27,473 nt of DNA from SOIV01 sp964435925 (GCA_964435925.1 CAYTBG010000030.1:1-27473), one strand, 5' to 3'. Numbered from the stretch's first letter, positions 1-8,949 are shown. Translations and numbers: made by a program. The notes: generated by a model from the sequence alone, not told the origin.

Positions 1-60
1 TTCCGAGCAAAGCGAAGGAATCTTTTTCGCTCCTCGCGATGACACTGGAATAATTTCGTT
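1..60. repeat. possible dispersed intergenic repeat fragment
   Basis: The left edge carries GAGCAAAGCGAAGGAATC followed shortly by GCTCCTCGCGATGACA. This pattern resembles short dispersed intergenic sequences seen in many bacterial genomes. No coding frame is evident and no second copy lies in the window, so the repeat call rests on resemblance only. Confidence 0.25.
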
Positions 61-94
61 TGTATTAGTAAAATAATCATTGAGGATACCATAA

Positions 95-1003
95 GTGGCT
101 AAAGGCATAATTTTTGACATCAAGCGCTATGCTATTCACGACGGTCCTGGAATTCGAACTACAATTTTCCTCAAGGGATGCTCTATGCGATGTCAGTGGT
201 GTCACAATCCTGAGGGCATAGAATCAGAGCCTGAAATTATGCTGCGTCCATCCAGATGTGCAAAAGAATGCAACGAGTGCGTTTCTTTCTGTCCCCAGGA
301 TGCAATTTCAAAAGATGGAAATTCCATCAAGATAGATAAAGCCAAATGTGATTTATGCCGAAAGTGCGAGGATGTTTGTGTCTATGAAGCTCTTGAAGTA
401 GTCGGCAGGGAAGTAACAGTTCAGGAAATTATGGAGGAGATAGAAAAGGACAAGATATTCTTTGACGAATCAGGCGGAGGCATCACTTTTTCTGGCGGTG
501 AACCCCTGATGCAGGTTGATTTTTTAGAAGCCTTACTTAAAGAAATTAAAAAGAAAAATATTCATGTTACCGTGGATACCTCAGGGTATGTTTCTTTTGA
601 GGATTTGGACAGGATAAGCGATAAAGTAGATTTATTTTTGTATGATCTTAAAATCATGGATGAGAAAAAGCATGAGAAATACACTGGAGTATCAAACAGG
701 CTCATCCTCGAGAACTTAAAGAAACTCGCAGAAAGAGAAAAATCCGTTGCTGTCCGTATTCCACTCGTATCAGGGATTAATGATGATGACCAGAGTATCC
801 ACATGTTTGTTGACTTTCTTCAGAGCCTCAAGAACATTAAACTGATAAACCTTTTGTCCTATCATAAAGGAGGGCGTGAAAAATATAAAAGGTTAAGAAA
901 GGAAGGATCTCCGAAAACATTTCAATCCCCTTCGGATGAGAGGATTGAAGAGATTAAGAAGATCTTAACTGATTCTGGTGTTTCTGTAAAAACAGGTGGT
1001 TAA
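95..1003 (+). CDS. glycyl radical enzyme activating enzyme (radical SAM)
   Basis: A 302-residue cytosolic radical S-adenosylmethionine enzyme that installs the glycyl radical on its partner, here the next gene. The N-terminus carries the CxxxCxxC cluster motif (Cys29, Cys33, Cys36 in GCSMRCQWCHNPEG). A ferredoxin-like insert follows with two sets of four cysteines (55/59/62/66 and 85/88/91/95), predicted to hold two extra [4Fe-4S] clusters. The SAM-binding SGGEP motif is at about 133-137. This insert is typical of activases of the CutD/HpdA/BssD type and is absent from the short pyruvate formate-lyase activase. Translation starts at GTG, with a GAGGA ribosome site about 8 nt upstream. The stop lies 3 nt before the enzyme gene, so the two are surely co-transcribed. 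The substrate class cannot be told from the activase. Confidence 0.93.
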   Translation: MAKGIIFDIKRYAIHDGPGIRTTIFLKGCSMRCQWCHNPEGIESEPEIMLRPSRCAKECNECVSFCPQDAISKDGNSIKIDKAKCDLCRKCEDVCVYEALEVVGREVTVQEIMEEIEKDKIFFDESGGGITFSGGEPLMQVDFLEALLKEIKKKNIHVTVDTSGYVSFEDLDRISDKVDLFLYDLKIMDEKKHEKYTGVSNRLILENLKKLAEREKSVAVRIPLVSGINDDDQSIHMFVDFLQSLKNIKLINLLSYHKGGREKYKRLRKEGSPKTFQSPSDERIEEIKKILTDSGVSVKTGG

Positions 1004-1006
1004 AAC

Positions 1007-3370
1007 ATGAAGGAGAGGATAAAAAAATTAAGAGAGCAGAGCTTGAGCATAAAGCCCTATATTACTCCAGAGAGAGCAAAGCTTATAACTGAGTTTTATA
1101 AAAGTGACACGGCGAATAAGGTCTCTTCTCCTGTTCAAAGAGCCTTAGCCTTCAAATACTTGCTTGAAAACAAGGCATTATGCATCAACGAGAATGAGCT
1201 CATCGTGGGAGAACGAGGGCCTGCTCCAAGGGCGACTCCAACTTATCCAGAAATTACTGCTCACAGTCTTGAAGACCTCAGAATACTGGATACAAGAAAG
1301 AAAACATCTTTTGCAGTCGATGTAGAAACAAAGAAAATATACGAAGAGGAAATCATCCCATTCTGGAAAGGCAAAGCTATAAGAGACAGAATATTCGGCG
1401 AGATGTCCGAGGAATGGAAGGCCGCTTATGAAGCAGGAGTCTTTACTGAATTCATGGAACAGAGAGCACCCGGACATACTGTTTTAGACGATAAGATATA
1501 CAAGAAGGGTTTTCTTGACTTTAAAAAAGACATAGAAAGGAGCATTAAAAACCTTGATTCTTCGAATGATCCTGAAGCCCCTAAAAAAAGAGAAGAACTG
1601 AAGGCGATGGAGGTTTGTGCTGATGCCCTGATTACGTATGCAGAGCGTCATGCTGAGAAGGCAAGAGAATTGGCAAAAAAAGAAAGGAATCCAGAAAGAA
1701 AAAAGGAGTTAGAAAGAATCGCAGAAAACTGCTCCCGTGTTCCAGCCCACTCTCCCAGGGATTTTTGGGAAGCCTTACAGTATTACTGGTTTGTGCACCT
1801 TGGGGTTATCATAGAGTTTAATACTTGGGATTCTTTTAATCCAGGAAGGCTCGACCAGCATCTGTATTCTTTCTATAAAAAAGGACTTGAGGAGGGAACT
1901 CTTACCCCAGAGAAAGCCAAGGAGCTTTTGCAGGCATTCTGGATAAAATTCAACAATCAACCTGCGCCTCCAAAAGTCGGCGTAACTGCAGAAGAGAGTG
2001 CCACTTACACTGATTTTGCTCTGATTAATACAGGCGGGATAAAGCCCGATGGTTCTGATGCAGTCAACGAACTCTCTTATCTAATCCTCGATGTAGTCAA
2101 GGAGATGAGGATTTTACAGCCGAGTTCTATGGTTCAGATAAGCAAAAAAACGCCTGATCCTTTCTTGAAAAGGGCACTGAAAATAATAAAGACAGGCTTT
2201 GGCCAGCCGTCTGTTTTTAACGCGGATGCTATTGTCCAGGAGCTTGTAAGGCAGGGAAAATCCATTGAGGATGCTCGAAACGGAGGAGCCAGCGGTTGTG
2301 TCGAGACAGGTGCTTTCGGAAAAGAAAACTATAACCTCACAGGTTATTTTAATTTGAATAAAGTTTTTGAGATTACGTTAAACAACGGAGTTGACCCCAA
2401 GACAGGAAAAGAAATTGGCTTGAAAACAGGCAATCCTTCTTCATTTAAATCGTTTGCGGAAATATTCGAGGCATTCAAAAAACAGCTTAACTATTTTGTA
2501 GATATCAAGGTTAAAGGGAATAACATCATCGAAAGATTGTATGCCGAGCATCTTCCATCTCCTTTTCTCTCTCTTCTCATAGATGATTGTATAGCCAAAG
2601 GAAAGGATTACCATGATGGGGGAGCACGTTACAACACCTCCTATATTATGGGAGTCGGCCTGGGATCGATAACCGATATATTAGCATCCGTAAAATACAA
2701 TGTCTTTGATGAAAAACAGATCACAATGCAAGATCTTCTGAAGGCGTTGGAGAATAACTTTGAAGCGGATGAACCTCTCCGTCAGAGATTTCTAAACAAA
2801 ACGCCCAAATACGGAAATGACGATGATTATACTGATGAGATAATGAAATCCCTCTTTGAAGCCTATTATGATGCTGTGAGGGGAAGGCCCAATACGAAAG
2901 GAGGATTTTACGAGATTAATCTTCTGCCGACAACGGTTCATATTTATTTTGGGAAAGTTGTCGGTGCTACCCCAGATGGAAGAAAAGCAGCGGAGCCTTT
3001 ATCTGAGGGGATTTCTCCAGTTCAGGGAGCAGATAGAAAAGGTCCGACCGCTGTCGTCAAATCGGCTTCAAAAATGGACCATGTGCGGACAGGAGGGACG
3101 CTCCTTAATCAGAAATTCACACCCAGTCTTTTGGCAGATGAAGATGGAATAGAAAAGCTTGCTCACCTTATAAGGTCATACTTCAAGCTCAATGGCCACC
3201 ATATTCAGCTTAATGTTGTTAGTGCGGATACACTTCGAGAAGCCCAGAAGTATCCTGAGAAATACAGAGACCTTATTGTGCGGGTGGCAGGCTATAGCGA
3301 TTATTTTGTTGATGTTGCTGTGGATCTTCAGAATGAAATTATCAAACGCACCGAACACAAATCATTCTAA
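1007..3370 (+). CDS. glycyl radical enzyme, substrate unassigned (PFL-like)
   Basis: A 787-residue glycyl radical enzyme. The thiyl-radical loop is GGASGCVETGAFG (Cys431, Glu433) and the C-terminal radical site is RVAGYSDYF (Gly762). Length and both motifs are intact, so it should be active under anoxia once modified by the upstream activase. The Cys-x-Glu pairing is shared by eliminases and decarboxylases (choline lyase, diol dehydratases, isethionate lyase, aryl-acetate decarboxylases) and differs from the Cys-Cys pair of pyruvate formate-lyase. No small decarboxylase subunit and no microcompartment shell or aldehyde/alcohol dehydrogenase gene lies next to it, which argues against hydroxyphenylacetate decarboxylase and against a microcompartment choline or diol pathway. 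The family call is secure; substrate is open. Confidence 0.9.
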   Translation: MKERIKKLREQSLSIKPYITPERAKLITEFYKSDTANKVSSPVQRALAFKYLLENKALCINENELIVGERGPAPRATPTYPEITAHSLEDLRILDTRKKTSFAVDVETKKIYEEEIIPFWKGKAIRDRIFGEMSEEWKAAYEAGVFTEFMEQRAPGHTVLDDKIYKKGFLDFKKDIERSIKNLDSSNDPEAPKKREELKAMEVCADALITYAERHAEKARELAKKERNPERKKELERIAENCSRVPAHSPRDFWEALQYYWFVHLGVIIEFNTWDSFNPGRLDQHLYSFYKKGLEEGTLTPEKAKELLQAFWIKFNNQPAPPKVGVTAEESATYTDFALINTGGIKPDGSDAVNELSYLILDVVKEMRILQPSSMVQISKKTPDPFLKRALKIIKTGFGQPSVFNADAIVQELVRQGKSIEDARNGGASGCVETGAFGKENYNLTGYFNLNKVFEITLNNGVDPKTGKEIGLKTGNPSSFKSFAEIFEAFKKQLNYFVDIKVKGNNIIERLYAEHLPSPFLSLLIDDCIAKGKDYHDGGARYNTSYIMGVGLGSITDILASVKYNVFDEKQITMQDLLKALENNFEADEPLRQRFLNKTPKYGNDDDYTDEIMKSLFEAYYDAVRGRPNTKGGFYEINLLPTTVHIYFGKVVGATPDGRKAAEPLSEGISPVQGADRKGPTAVVKSASKMDHVRTGGTLLNQKFTPSLLADEDGIEKLAHLIRSYFKLNGHHIQLNVVSADTLREAQKYPEKYRDLIVRVAGYSDYFVDVAVDLQNEIIKRTEHKSF

Positions 3371-3410
3371 ATTGCCTGCATTTGATTCATATTGTGTAGA
3401 GTTCATCTTC

Positions 3411-3451
3411 TGTAGGGGTTTTGTATTGTGTAGGGATTTGATTCATCAAAA
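3411..3451. repeat. degenerate copies of the GTAGGGG-TTGATTCATCAA repeat
   Basis: After the glycyl radical enzyme stop there is a partial unit (TGTAGGGGTTTT, 3411) and a second degenerate one (TGTAGGGATTTGATTCATC, 3429). Both match the start of the full palindromic units downstream. The 3371-3714 gap holds only these repeats, A/T-rich filler and the ribosome site of the next gene. Confidence 0.6.
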
Positions 3452-3518
3452 ACGATCTTGAATAGAATGCGCGAATCAAAAAGAATTAGATGCGAAAAGC
3501 AAAAATGTATTGTAGGAT

Positions 3519-3549
3519 GTAGGGGCTTGATTTATCAAGCCCACCTTTG
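3519..3549. repeat. palindromic intergenic repeat, full unit
   Basis: Unit of the form GTAGGGGCTTGATTTATCAA followed by GCCCACCTT. Its core GGGCTTGA/TCAAGCCC is an inverted repeat that can fold as a hairpin. It is followed by a run of TA and AATTATTTG (3550-3570); the same tail follows the copy at 9041, so the true repeat is longer than the hairpin. Confidence 0.8.
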
Positions 3550-3590
3550 GCATATATATATAATTATTTGCATCTGTTTGATTTGTCTTG

Positions 3591-3620
3591 TGTAGGGGTT
3601 TGATTCATCAAACCCACCTT
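3591..3620. repeat. palindromic intergenic repeat, full unit
   Basis: TGTAGGGGTTTGATTCATCA followed by AACCCACCTT. Both arms have changed C to T and G to A relative to the 3519 copy, so the hairpin pairing is kept (GGGTTTGA/TCAAACCC). Confidence 0.8.
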
Positions 3621-3649
3621 GTTTATTATATAAGATTGTTTTATATTCT

Positions 3650-3676
3650 GCAGGTGCTTGATTCATCGCGCCCACG
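3650..3676. repeat. palindromic intergenic repeat, diverged unit
   Basis: GCAGGTGCTTGATTCATC then GCGCCCACG. Same unit with a weakened hairpin, ending about 25 nt before the ribosome site of the aminopeptidase gene. Confidence 0.6.
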
Positions 3677-3714
3677 ATAATAAAAAATGGTCAAAATAAA
3701 AAAGGAGAAAAGGG

Positions 3715-5103
3715 ATGATTGATGCAAGAATTTATGCTCAACGGAGGAGTGGTTTAAAAGAAAAAATCAAATCAGGCTTGATTCTTTTTTTGGGAAATGA
3801 GGAATCTCCCATGAATTACCAAGGAAATCCATATCATTTCAGACAGGACAGCACGTTTCTCTATTTTTTTGGTCTTGATTTTCCCGCTCTTGCGGCTGTT
3901 ATAGACATTGATGAAGACAAGGAGGTCGTTTTTGGAAACGACGTAGAAATTGAGGATATTATCTGGATGGGCTTTCAACCTTTATTATTAGTAAGAGCCA
4001 TGGGAGCAGGTATTAAAGAGACAGCTCCACTCAATCAACTCGAAGAGACAGTAAAAAAGGCAATCAAAAAAGGAAAAAAGGTTCATTTTCTTCCTCCTTA
4101 CAGACCTGAGACGAGATTGAAGTTAGCTCAATTACTGGATCTTGATCCTGACGTAATAAAGGAAAATATTTCTAAGGAGCTTATAAAAGAGGTGGTGGCG
4201 CAGAGATCGGTTAAGATAGATGAAGAAATTGATGAGATGGAAAAAGCTCACATCGTATCATATGAAATGCATACAACTGCCATGAGGATGGCCAAAGCCG
4301 GTGTGTATGAAAGAGAGATTGTGGGAGAGATCGAGGGCATTGCCCTTTCTCATGGTTGCCAACTTGCATTTCCAACAATATTAACAATTGACGGCCAGAT
4401 TCTGCACAATCATTATCATGGTAACGTCCTTAAAGAAGGCCGGCTTCTTGTGAATGATTCTGGCGTAGAGTCTGAGATGCACTATGCATCCGATATAACC
4501 CGAACATTCCCTGTCGGTGGAAAATTTACCGAAAAACAAAAAGAAATATACGAAATAGTGCTCCACTCTCAAGAAACAGCCATTCATTCCATTAAACCTG
4601 GGATAAAATACAGAGAAATTCACCTTAAAACTTCAAAAATTATTGCGTCTGGATTGAAAGATCTAGGCCTGCTAAAAGGCGATATTGAAGATGCGGTGAG
4701 GGAAGGAGTTCATGCCATGTTCTTCCCCCATGGATTGGGTCACTTGATAGGTCTTGATGTTCATGATATGGAGGATTTAGGAGAGGATCATGTAGGCTAT
4801 GATGATAAGACTAAAAGGAGTGATCAGTTTGGTTTTGCTTATTTAAGGTTTGCCAAGGAACTTCAGCCAGGTCATGTATTGACAGTAGAGCCTGGAATTT
4901 ATTTTATCCCAGCCCTGATCGATAAGTGGAAAAGAGAGAAGAAATTAACCCAATTCATAGATTATGAAAGAGTTGATAAGTACAAAGATTTTGGAGGAAT
5001 TCGAATAGAGGATAATGTTCTGGTTACAGAAGATGGAAACAGAGTCCTCGGGAAATCCATACCAAAAAAAGTAAGAGAATTGGAGGAAATTACAGCAAAA
5101 TAG
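3715..5103 (+). CDS. pepP: Xaa-Pro aminopeptidase (aminopeptidase P, M24B)
   Basis: A 462-residue dinuclear metallopeptidase that removes an N-terminal residue preceding proline, acting in cytosolic peptide breakdown; no signal peptide is seen. Residues 1-165 form the aminopeptidase P N-terminal domain, and about 175-445 the pita-bread M24 catalytic domain. All five metal ligands can be placed: Asp248 (VNDSG), Asp260 (SDITRTF), His339 (FPHGLGH), Glu392 (VEPGIY) and Glu432 (IRIEDN), with further active-site His343 and His350. Length matches bacterial PepP. The ATG is preceded by AAAGGAG at good spacing. The gene stands alone between two repeat blocks and faces the peptidase operon on the other strand. 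The symbol follows family resemblance. Confidence 0.92.
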   Translation: MIDARIYAQRRSGLKEKIKSGLILFLGNEESPMNYQGNPYHFRQDSTFLYFFGLDFPALAAVIDIDEDKEVVFGNDVEIEDIIWMGFQPLLLVRAMGAGIKETAPLNQLEETVKKAIKKGKKVHFLPPYRPETRLKLAQLLDLDPDVIKENISKELIKEVVAQRSVKIDEEIDEMEKAHIVSYEMHTTAMRMAKAGVYEREIVGEIEGIALSHGCQLAFPTILTIDGQILHNHYHGNVLKEGRLLVNDSGVESEMHYASDITRTFPVGGKFTEKQKEIYEIVLHSQETAIHSIKPGIKYREIHLKTSKIIASGLKDLGLLKGDIEDAVREGVHAMFFPHGLGHLIGLDVHDMEDLGEDHVGYDDKTKRSDQFGFAYLRFAKELQPGHVLTVEPGIYFIPALIDKWKREKKLTQFIDYERVDKYKDFGGIRIEDNVLVTEDGNRVLGKSIPKKVRELEEITAK

Positions 5104-5107
5104 AATA

Positions 5108-5137
5108 AAGGTGGGTTTGATGAATCAAGTCCCTACA
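5108..5137. repeat. palindromic intergenic repeat, inverted orientation
   Basis: AAGGTGGGTTTGATGAATCA then AGTCCCTACA. It is the reverse complement of the 3519/3591 units and sits between the convergent aminopeptidase P and M16 genes, where a hairpin could serve as a bidirectional transcription end. No T-tract follows it, so this role is inference. Confidence 0.75.
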
Positions 5138-5158
5138 ATGAAAAAAGGCTGGCGGTAA

Positions 5159-6523
5159 TTACTCAAGTTTTGCAAGCCTGCCCCCATTGTTCCCTGCGGG
5201 GATTTCTTCTTTGGGACCGATGACGACTTCCACCGCTTTTTCGGGGTTAAGGATATCTTTGATGTAGGTGTTAATTTCATCAAGGCCGATTGCATCTATT
5301 TCCAGGAAAAATCCGCTAAGAAACTCGTAGCCGAGACCAAGAGCCTCAAAGGAGACAAGATTCTCGGCCCTTATTCCTTTTGTTTCGTTGTTTCTCAGGA
5401 AAGAGGCTTTTGTATAGATTTTTGCGACCTCAAGTTCTTCTTCAGTTATCCCTTTTTCGAAAAGACTGCTCAGAACCTTCTTTAGGGCTTCCAGGGCAAC
5501 TTCTTTTTTCTCTTTATCTGTCTCAAGATAGGCCTCGAGCATCCCTCCATCTTTCATCAGTGTTGCTTGTGCATTAACATTGTAGGCAAGTTTCTCTCTG
5601 TATCTTAAGGCCCAAAGTCTTGATCCGACTCCTTTGCCGAGGAAATTTTCTATTATATAAGCTAGGATAAAATTCTTACGTGTGATCTTTGGCAGAGGGA
5701 AGGCAAGAGAAATGAAACATTGTTTGCTATCTTTTTCTATAAATACTTTTTTTTCTTCCGGGATGGTTAATGTGCCTGGTTTTGATTTGGGCTGTTCTCC
5801 AGAGGGAAGCTTCGAAAAATATTCATTCAGAATTTTGATAATAGACTCCTTTCCCAGATCAGAGATAACGACAATGGCCATATTTTCTGCCACGAAATAG
5901 TTCTCATAGTAATTTTTGATATCCTTCTTTTTTATAGCTTTTAAGGATTCTTCACTGCCTAAAACAGAACCGGCCAGGCTTGTATCTGCGAACAGTTCTT
6001 CTAGGAGAGCATTATGTCCGACATTTATAGAGTCATCTTCCTGTCTTTTTCTCTGATAAATCATCTGTTTTTTGATCAAGTCTATCCTCAAGCCAGAAAA
6101 AAGAGGTTTCAACATGATTTGAGTTGTGATTTTTAAGTTTTCTTCCAGGTGCTCTGACAAACACATTATATTGATGAGCGAATAATCACCATACGACATC
6201 ATGGAAGTACGTGAGGCCTGAATCATCATGTCTTGAATTTTTCCTCTGTCTGGAATTTCTAAGGCTAAGCGAGCTGTGAGATAAGCCAATCCATCTTTTC
6301 CTTCTGGCTCAGCTCCTTTCCCTCCCCAAACAAGGATCTGGAGTACTGTGATAGCAGAAGATGCGTCTTTCTGATAGATCAGCTTGAGACCGTTGGATAA
6401 GAATTCTTCCTCGGGCAGGTTTCTTGAGAGAGAAGATGTCTGATTAGAGAAGATCGGGGCTAGAGTGAAAGCCCATATGCCTATTGAGGCTACAAGTTTT
6501 AAACAATAATTTTGTAAAGTCAT
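5159..6523 (-). CDS. M16-family protein, non-catalytic partner subunit
   Basis: A 454-residue M16 protein in which the zinc motif HxxEH is replaced by AYLTA (residues 80-84, in GLAYLTARL). It should therefore not hydrolyse peptides itself. The C-terminal half retains an R...Y element (LRYREKLAYNV) of the kind that binds substrate in the non-catalytic half of M16B pairs. The first 25 or so residues (about 7-23 hydrophobic) look like a signal peptide, so the protein is probably periplasmic. It lies 15 nt after the catalytic paralogue on the same strand, so the two likely form a heterodimer. The ATG has no clear Shine-Dalgarno site, which suggests translational coupling. Confidence 0.85.
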   Translation of the reverse strand: MTLQNYCLKLVASIGIWAFTLAPIFSNQTSSLSRNLPEEEFLSNGLKLIYQKDASSAITVLQILVWGGKGAEPEGKDGLAYLTARLALEIPDRGKIQDMMIQASRTSMMSYGDYSLINIMCLSEHLEENLKITTQIMLKPLFSGLRIDLIKKQMIYQRKRQEDDSINVGHNALLEELFADTSLAGSVLGSEESLKAIKKKDIKNYYENYFVAENMAIVVISDLGKESIIKILNEYFSKLPSGEQPKSKPGTLTIPEEKKVFIEKDSKQCFISLAFPLPKITRKNFILAYIIENFLGKGVGSRLWALRYREKLAYNVNAQATLMKDGGMLEAYLETDKEKKEVALEALKKVLSSLFEKGITEEELEVAKIYTKASFLRNNETKGIRAENLVSFEALGLGYEFLSGFFLEIDAIGLDEINTYIKDILNPEKAVEVVIGPKEEIPAGNNGGRLAKLE

Positions 6524-6538
6524 TATATTAATTTCAGG

Positions 6539-7945
6539 CTATTTTTTCTTTTTCGGAAAAATGGATGCGATGACATAGCGCCCTTTGCTTAAATACTGGC
6601 CAGCCACTTTCCTCAAGTCCGAAGAGCTTATTTTTTCAATGCTTTCGAGGTACCCTCCCCGCTCTTCATTTTCATTCAGAAGCATATACCGCGCAAGGGA
6701 AGATGCTATGTTAAGGCCTGTTTCCTGGGACCGATGAAATTTAAATTTGATCTGATTCTTAGCGCTTTCTAAATAATCAAATGCATACATTTGAGATTCA
6801 CCAAAAAAATCCTTCTTTGAGTAATCCAAACCTCTTGTGTCTTTTAGAAATTTAATTGCTTCTCTTTTCGCAAAGTTTACGTTTTTTGAGTCTAAAGTAA
6901 TATATATAAAAATAGCTCCTCCGTATTTGTGCGCACTATAGCCCATTGAAACGCTATGAACCAGATCTCTTCTTCCTCGCAGGCGATAATTCATCATAGG
7001 ATTCAACCCACGACCCAGGATTTCAGTTATAACGTCTATGCTGTGCTGATCAGGGTGATTGAAGTCAGGGCCTATCATTCCTATCACCAAGTAAGCCTGA
7101 TTGATATCCATTTCTTGCTCAATCTCTAGGGTCTTTTCCGGAACGCGAGCTTTTTCGTACTTCACGGAAGAAATTTCCTTCTTGGCCAAATCGCCAAAGA
7201 CATTTTTAACTTTCCCCTCCATTCTCTCTATCTCGAAATCACCCACAACTGCCAGAGTACAGTTATTAGGGACAAAAAACTTTCGATAAAATTCTTCTAT
7301 CTGTTCGACAGTTGAAGCCTCGATAATTTCTCTTTTTCCTTGGGTTGGTTTTTGGTAGGGATGGTCTTTAAAAAGGTTTTGATAAACGATGGAAGTGGCG
7401 TATTTAATCGGATCGTCCTCAATATGACTCAGCTCCTCGAGAATCACTTTTTTTTCTTCATCAAGCTCTTTCTGAGAGAGTTTTAGGTTGAACAAAATTT
7501 CCTTTTGATTCCGTAGGGCAAAATCGGCATACTCTGAGGGAAGGGACATCTCAAAGGTAGCCAGATCCAGTGATGTATGGGCATTGAAATAAGCACCACA
7601 TCGGCGTATATCCCGGCTGATTTCTGAGCCGGTCCTGAATTCTGTACCCCTGAAGAGTATATAATGTTCTAGAATATGAACAAGTCCGCTTGTTTCATCT
7701 GATTCGTCTTTAGTGCCGAGGTCCACGGCAAACACTAAATTTAAGAGGGGGAGGGTATGTTTTTCATACAGGAAAATTCTTAAACCATTCTCGAGCTCAA
7801 GATATTTGGTTTGATCTTTTTCTTGAGAGTAAAAGGGAATTGCAAATAAAAAGCAAAAGAAGAGAAGGACTGCGCCGAATATGAATTTTCTGCATGCCTC
7901 GTGACTCAGCTTGACTATATAATTAAAAAAGAAAAGGTGAATCAA
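6539..7945 (-). CDS. M16-family zinc peptidase, catalytic subunit, exported
   Basis: A 468-residue M16 (pitrilysin/processing peptidase-like) metalloprotease. The inverted zinc motif is intact: HILEH, residues 90-94, with the distal glutamate expected in EEKKVILEE (about 163-171). A hydrophobic stretch at about 21-37 ending in PFYSQ predicts export to the periplasm or an outer-face lipid anchor. The start given is TTG at 7945. It is uncertain, because the only SD-like GGAG is about 20 nt upstream next to the stop of the channel gene, and no better ATG or GTG lies before the signal sequence. The gene follows the K+ channel gene by 17 nt and precedes its non-catalytic partner. Confidence 0.87.
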   Translation of the reverse strand: MIHLFFFNYIVKLSHEACRKFIFGAVLLFFCFLFAIPFYSQEKDQTKYLELENGLRIFLYEKHTLPLLNLVFAVDLGTKDESDETSGLVHILEHYILFRGTEFRTGSEISRDIRRCGAYFNAHTSLDLATFEMSLPSEYADFALRNQKEILFNLKLSQKELDEEKKVILEELSHIEDDPIKYATSIVYQNLFKDHPYQKPTQGKREIIEASTVEQIEEFYRKFFVPNNCTLAVVGDFEIERMEGKVKNVFGDLAKKEISSVKYEKARVPEKTLEIEQEMDINQAYLVIGMIGPDFNHPDQHSIDVITEILGRGLNPMMNYRLRGRRDLVHSVSMGYSAHKYGGAIFIYITLDSKNVNFAKREAIKFLKDTRGLDYSKKDFFGESQMYAFDYLESAKNQIKFKFHRSQETGLNIASSLARYMLLNENEERGGYLESIEKISSSDLRKVAGQYLSKGRYVIASIFPKKKK

Positions 7946-7962
7946 TTTATGGCTTTTCAGGA

Positions 7963-8949
7963 TTAAGCTCCCAGATATATTTTTTCAAATTGATTGACTG
8001 CGTTTTTATCTCCTAAAACAAGGAGAATATCACCAGTTTTGATATTAATATCAGGGGAAGGATTGAATTCAATGTCTTTTCCGGGTTTCTTTATAGCCAC
8101 AACAATGACATTTGCCGTTCTTCGTATGTCGCATTCTGCAAGGTTACGGTTGACTATCTTAGAGTCCTTTTTTACTGCTAATTCCTCCATGTATAAGGGC
8201 AGCTCTTTTCGCCTGATAATGAGATCCATATAGTCTACCAATGTTGGGCGAATCAGTCCTTGAGCAATTTTCAGGCCACTCAGCCTTAAGGGACTGACAA
8301 TTTTGTTCGCTCCGATCTGGAGGATTTTCCTTTCACCTTCTTCATCCAGGGCTTTGGAAAGAATGAAGACAGATGGATTAATCAACCTAACGGTTAAAAC
8401 AAGGTAAAGGTTATCAGCATCGGTCGGAAGGAGGGCAGCCAGCCCCTTGGCTTTTTTTATACCAGCTTTGGTCAATATGTCTTCATGCGTCGCATCTCCC
8501 TCTATAAAAAGGCAGCTGTTTGTCTGTTTGAGGTCTTCTAGTTTTTCTTCTTTATTATCAATGACAACAAAGGGCAATTTTTCCTCCTCCAGTCTTTCTC
8601 TCACTATCTTTCCAATCCGTCCATGGCCACAGATGATATAGTGATCTTTTAGGTTTTTAAGCTCTTTTTCCATTCTTCTTCTCCGCCAAAATTTATTAAT
8701 TCCTCCCTCATAGGCGATTTCGGCAATTTTTGTGAAAGCAAATATGGCTGTTCCCACACCCCCTAAGATAACGAAGATAGTGAAAATTTGGCCTTGAGGG
8801 GATAGTACTCTGACTTCCTTAAACCCAACTGTGAAAATGGTTATGACAGTCATGTAGAGGCAGTCCAGGAATGACCACCCTTCGATCACATGGAAACCTA
8901 TCGTGCCAATTAACATCATGAGAATAATTAGCGCTAAGGGCTTCCACAT
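7963..8949 (-). CDS. potassium channel with RCK/TrkA-N domain
   Basis: A 328-residue inner-membrane ion channel subunit. TM1 covers about 4-22, the pore helix and filter about 26-46, and TM2 about 53-72. A cytosolic RCK_N domain follows (Rossmann motif GHGRIG at 108-113, about 102-230), then an RCK_C domain (about 240-326). It resembles MthK- or TrkA-type channels gated by nucleotide or ion binding. The selectivity filter reads TVGFKE (40-45) rather than TVGYGD: Thr-Val-Gly is kept, but the second glycine is Lys. Selectivity for K+ should therefore be treated as inferred. It is the first gene of an apparent operon with the two M16 genes; no SD site is obvious at the ATG. Confidence 0.85.
   Translation of the reverse strand: MWKPLALIILMMLIGTIGFHVIEGWSFLDCLYMTVITIFTVGFKEVRVLSPQGQIFTIFVILGGVGTAIFAFTKIAEIAYEGGINKFWRRRRMEKELKNLKDHYIICGHGRIGKIVRERLEEEKLPFVVIDNKEEKLEDLKQTNSCLFIEGDATHEDILTKAGIKKAKGLAALLPTDADNLYLVLTVRLINPSVFILSKALDEEGERKILQIGANKIVSPLRLSGLKIAQGLIRPTLVDYMDLIIRRKELPLYMEELAVKKDSKIVNRNLAECDIRRTANVIVVAIKKPGKDIEFNPSPDINIKTGDILLVLGDKNAVNQFEKIYLGA

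Noticed and set aside
1007..3370. Assignment as hydroxyphenylacetate decarboxylase or choline lyase
   Set aside because: No small subunit gene, no microcompartment genes and no decisive substrate-pocket residues could be confirmed by eye.
3192..3461. Plus-strand open frame of 89 residues overlapping the end of the glycyl radical enzyme
   Set aside because: It lies out of frame within the conserved glycyl-radical region, runs into intergenic repeats and has no family-like features.
3411..3676. Repeat cluster as a CRISPR array
   Set aside because: Units are diverged, spacers vary widely in length and are A/T-rich filler, copies occur elsewhere in both orientations, and there are no cas genes.
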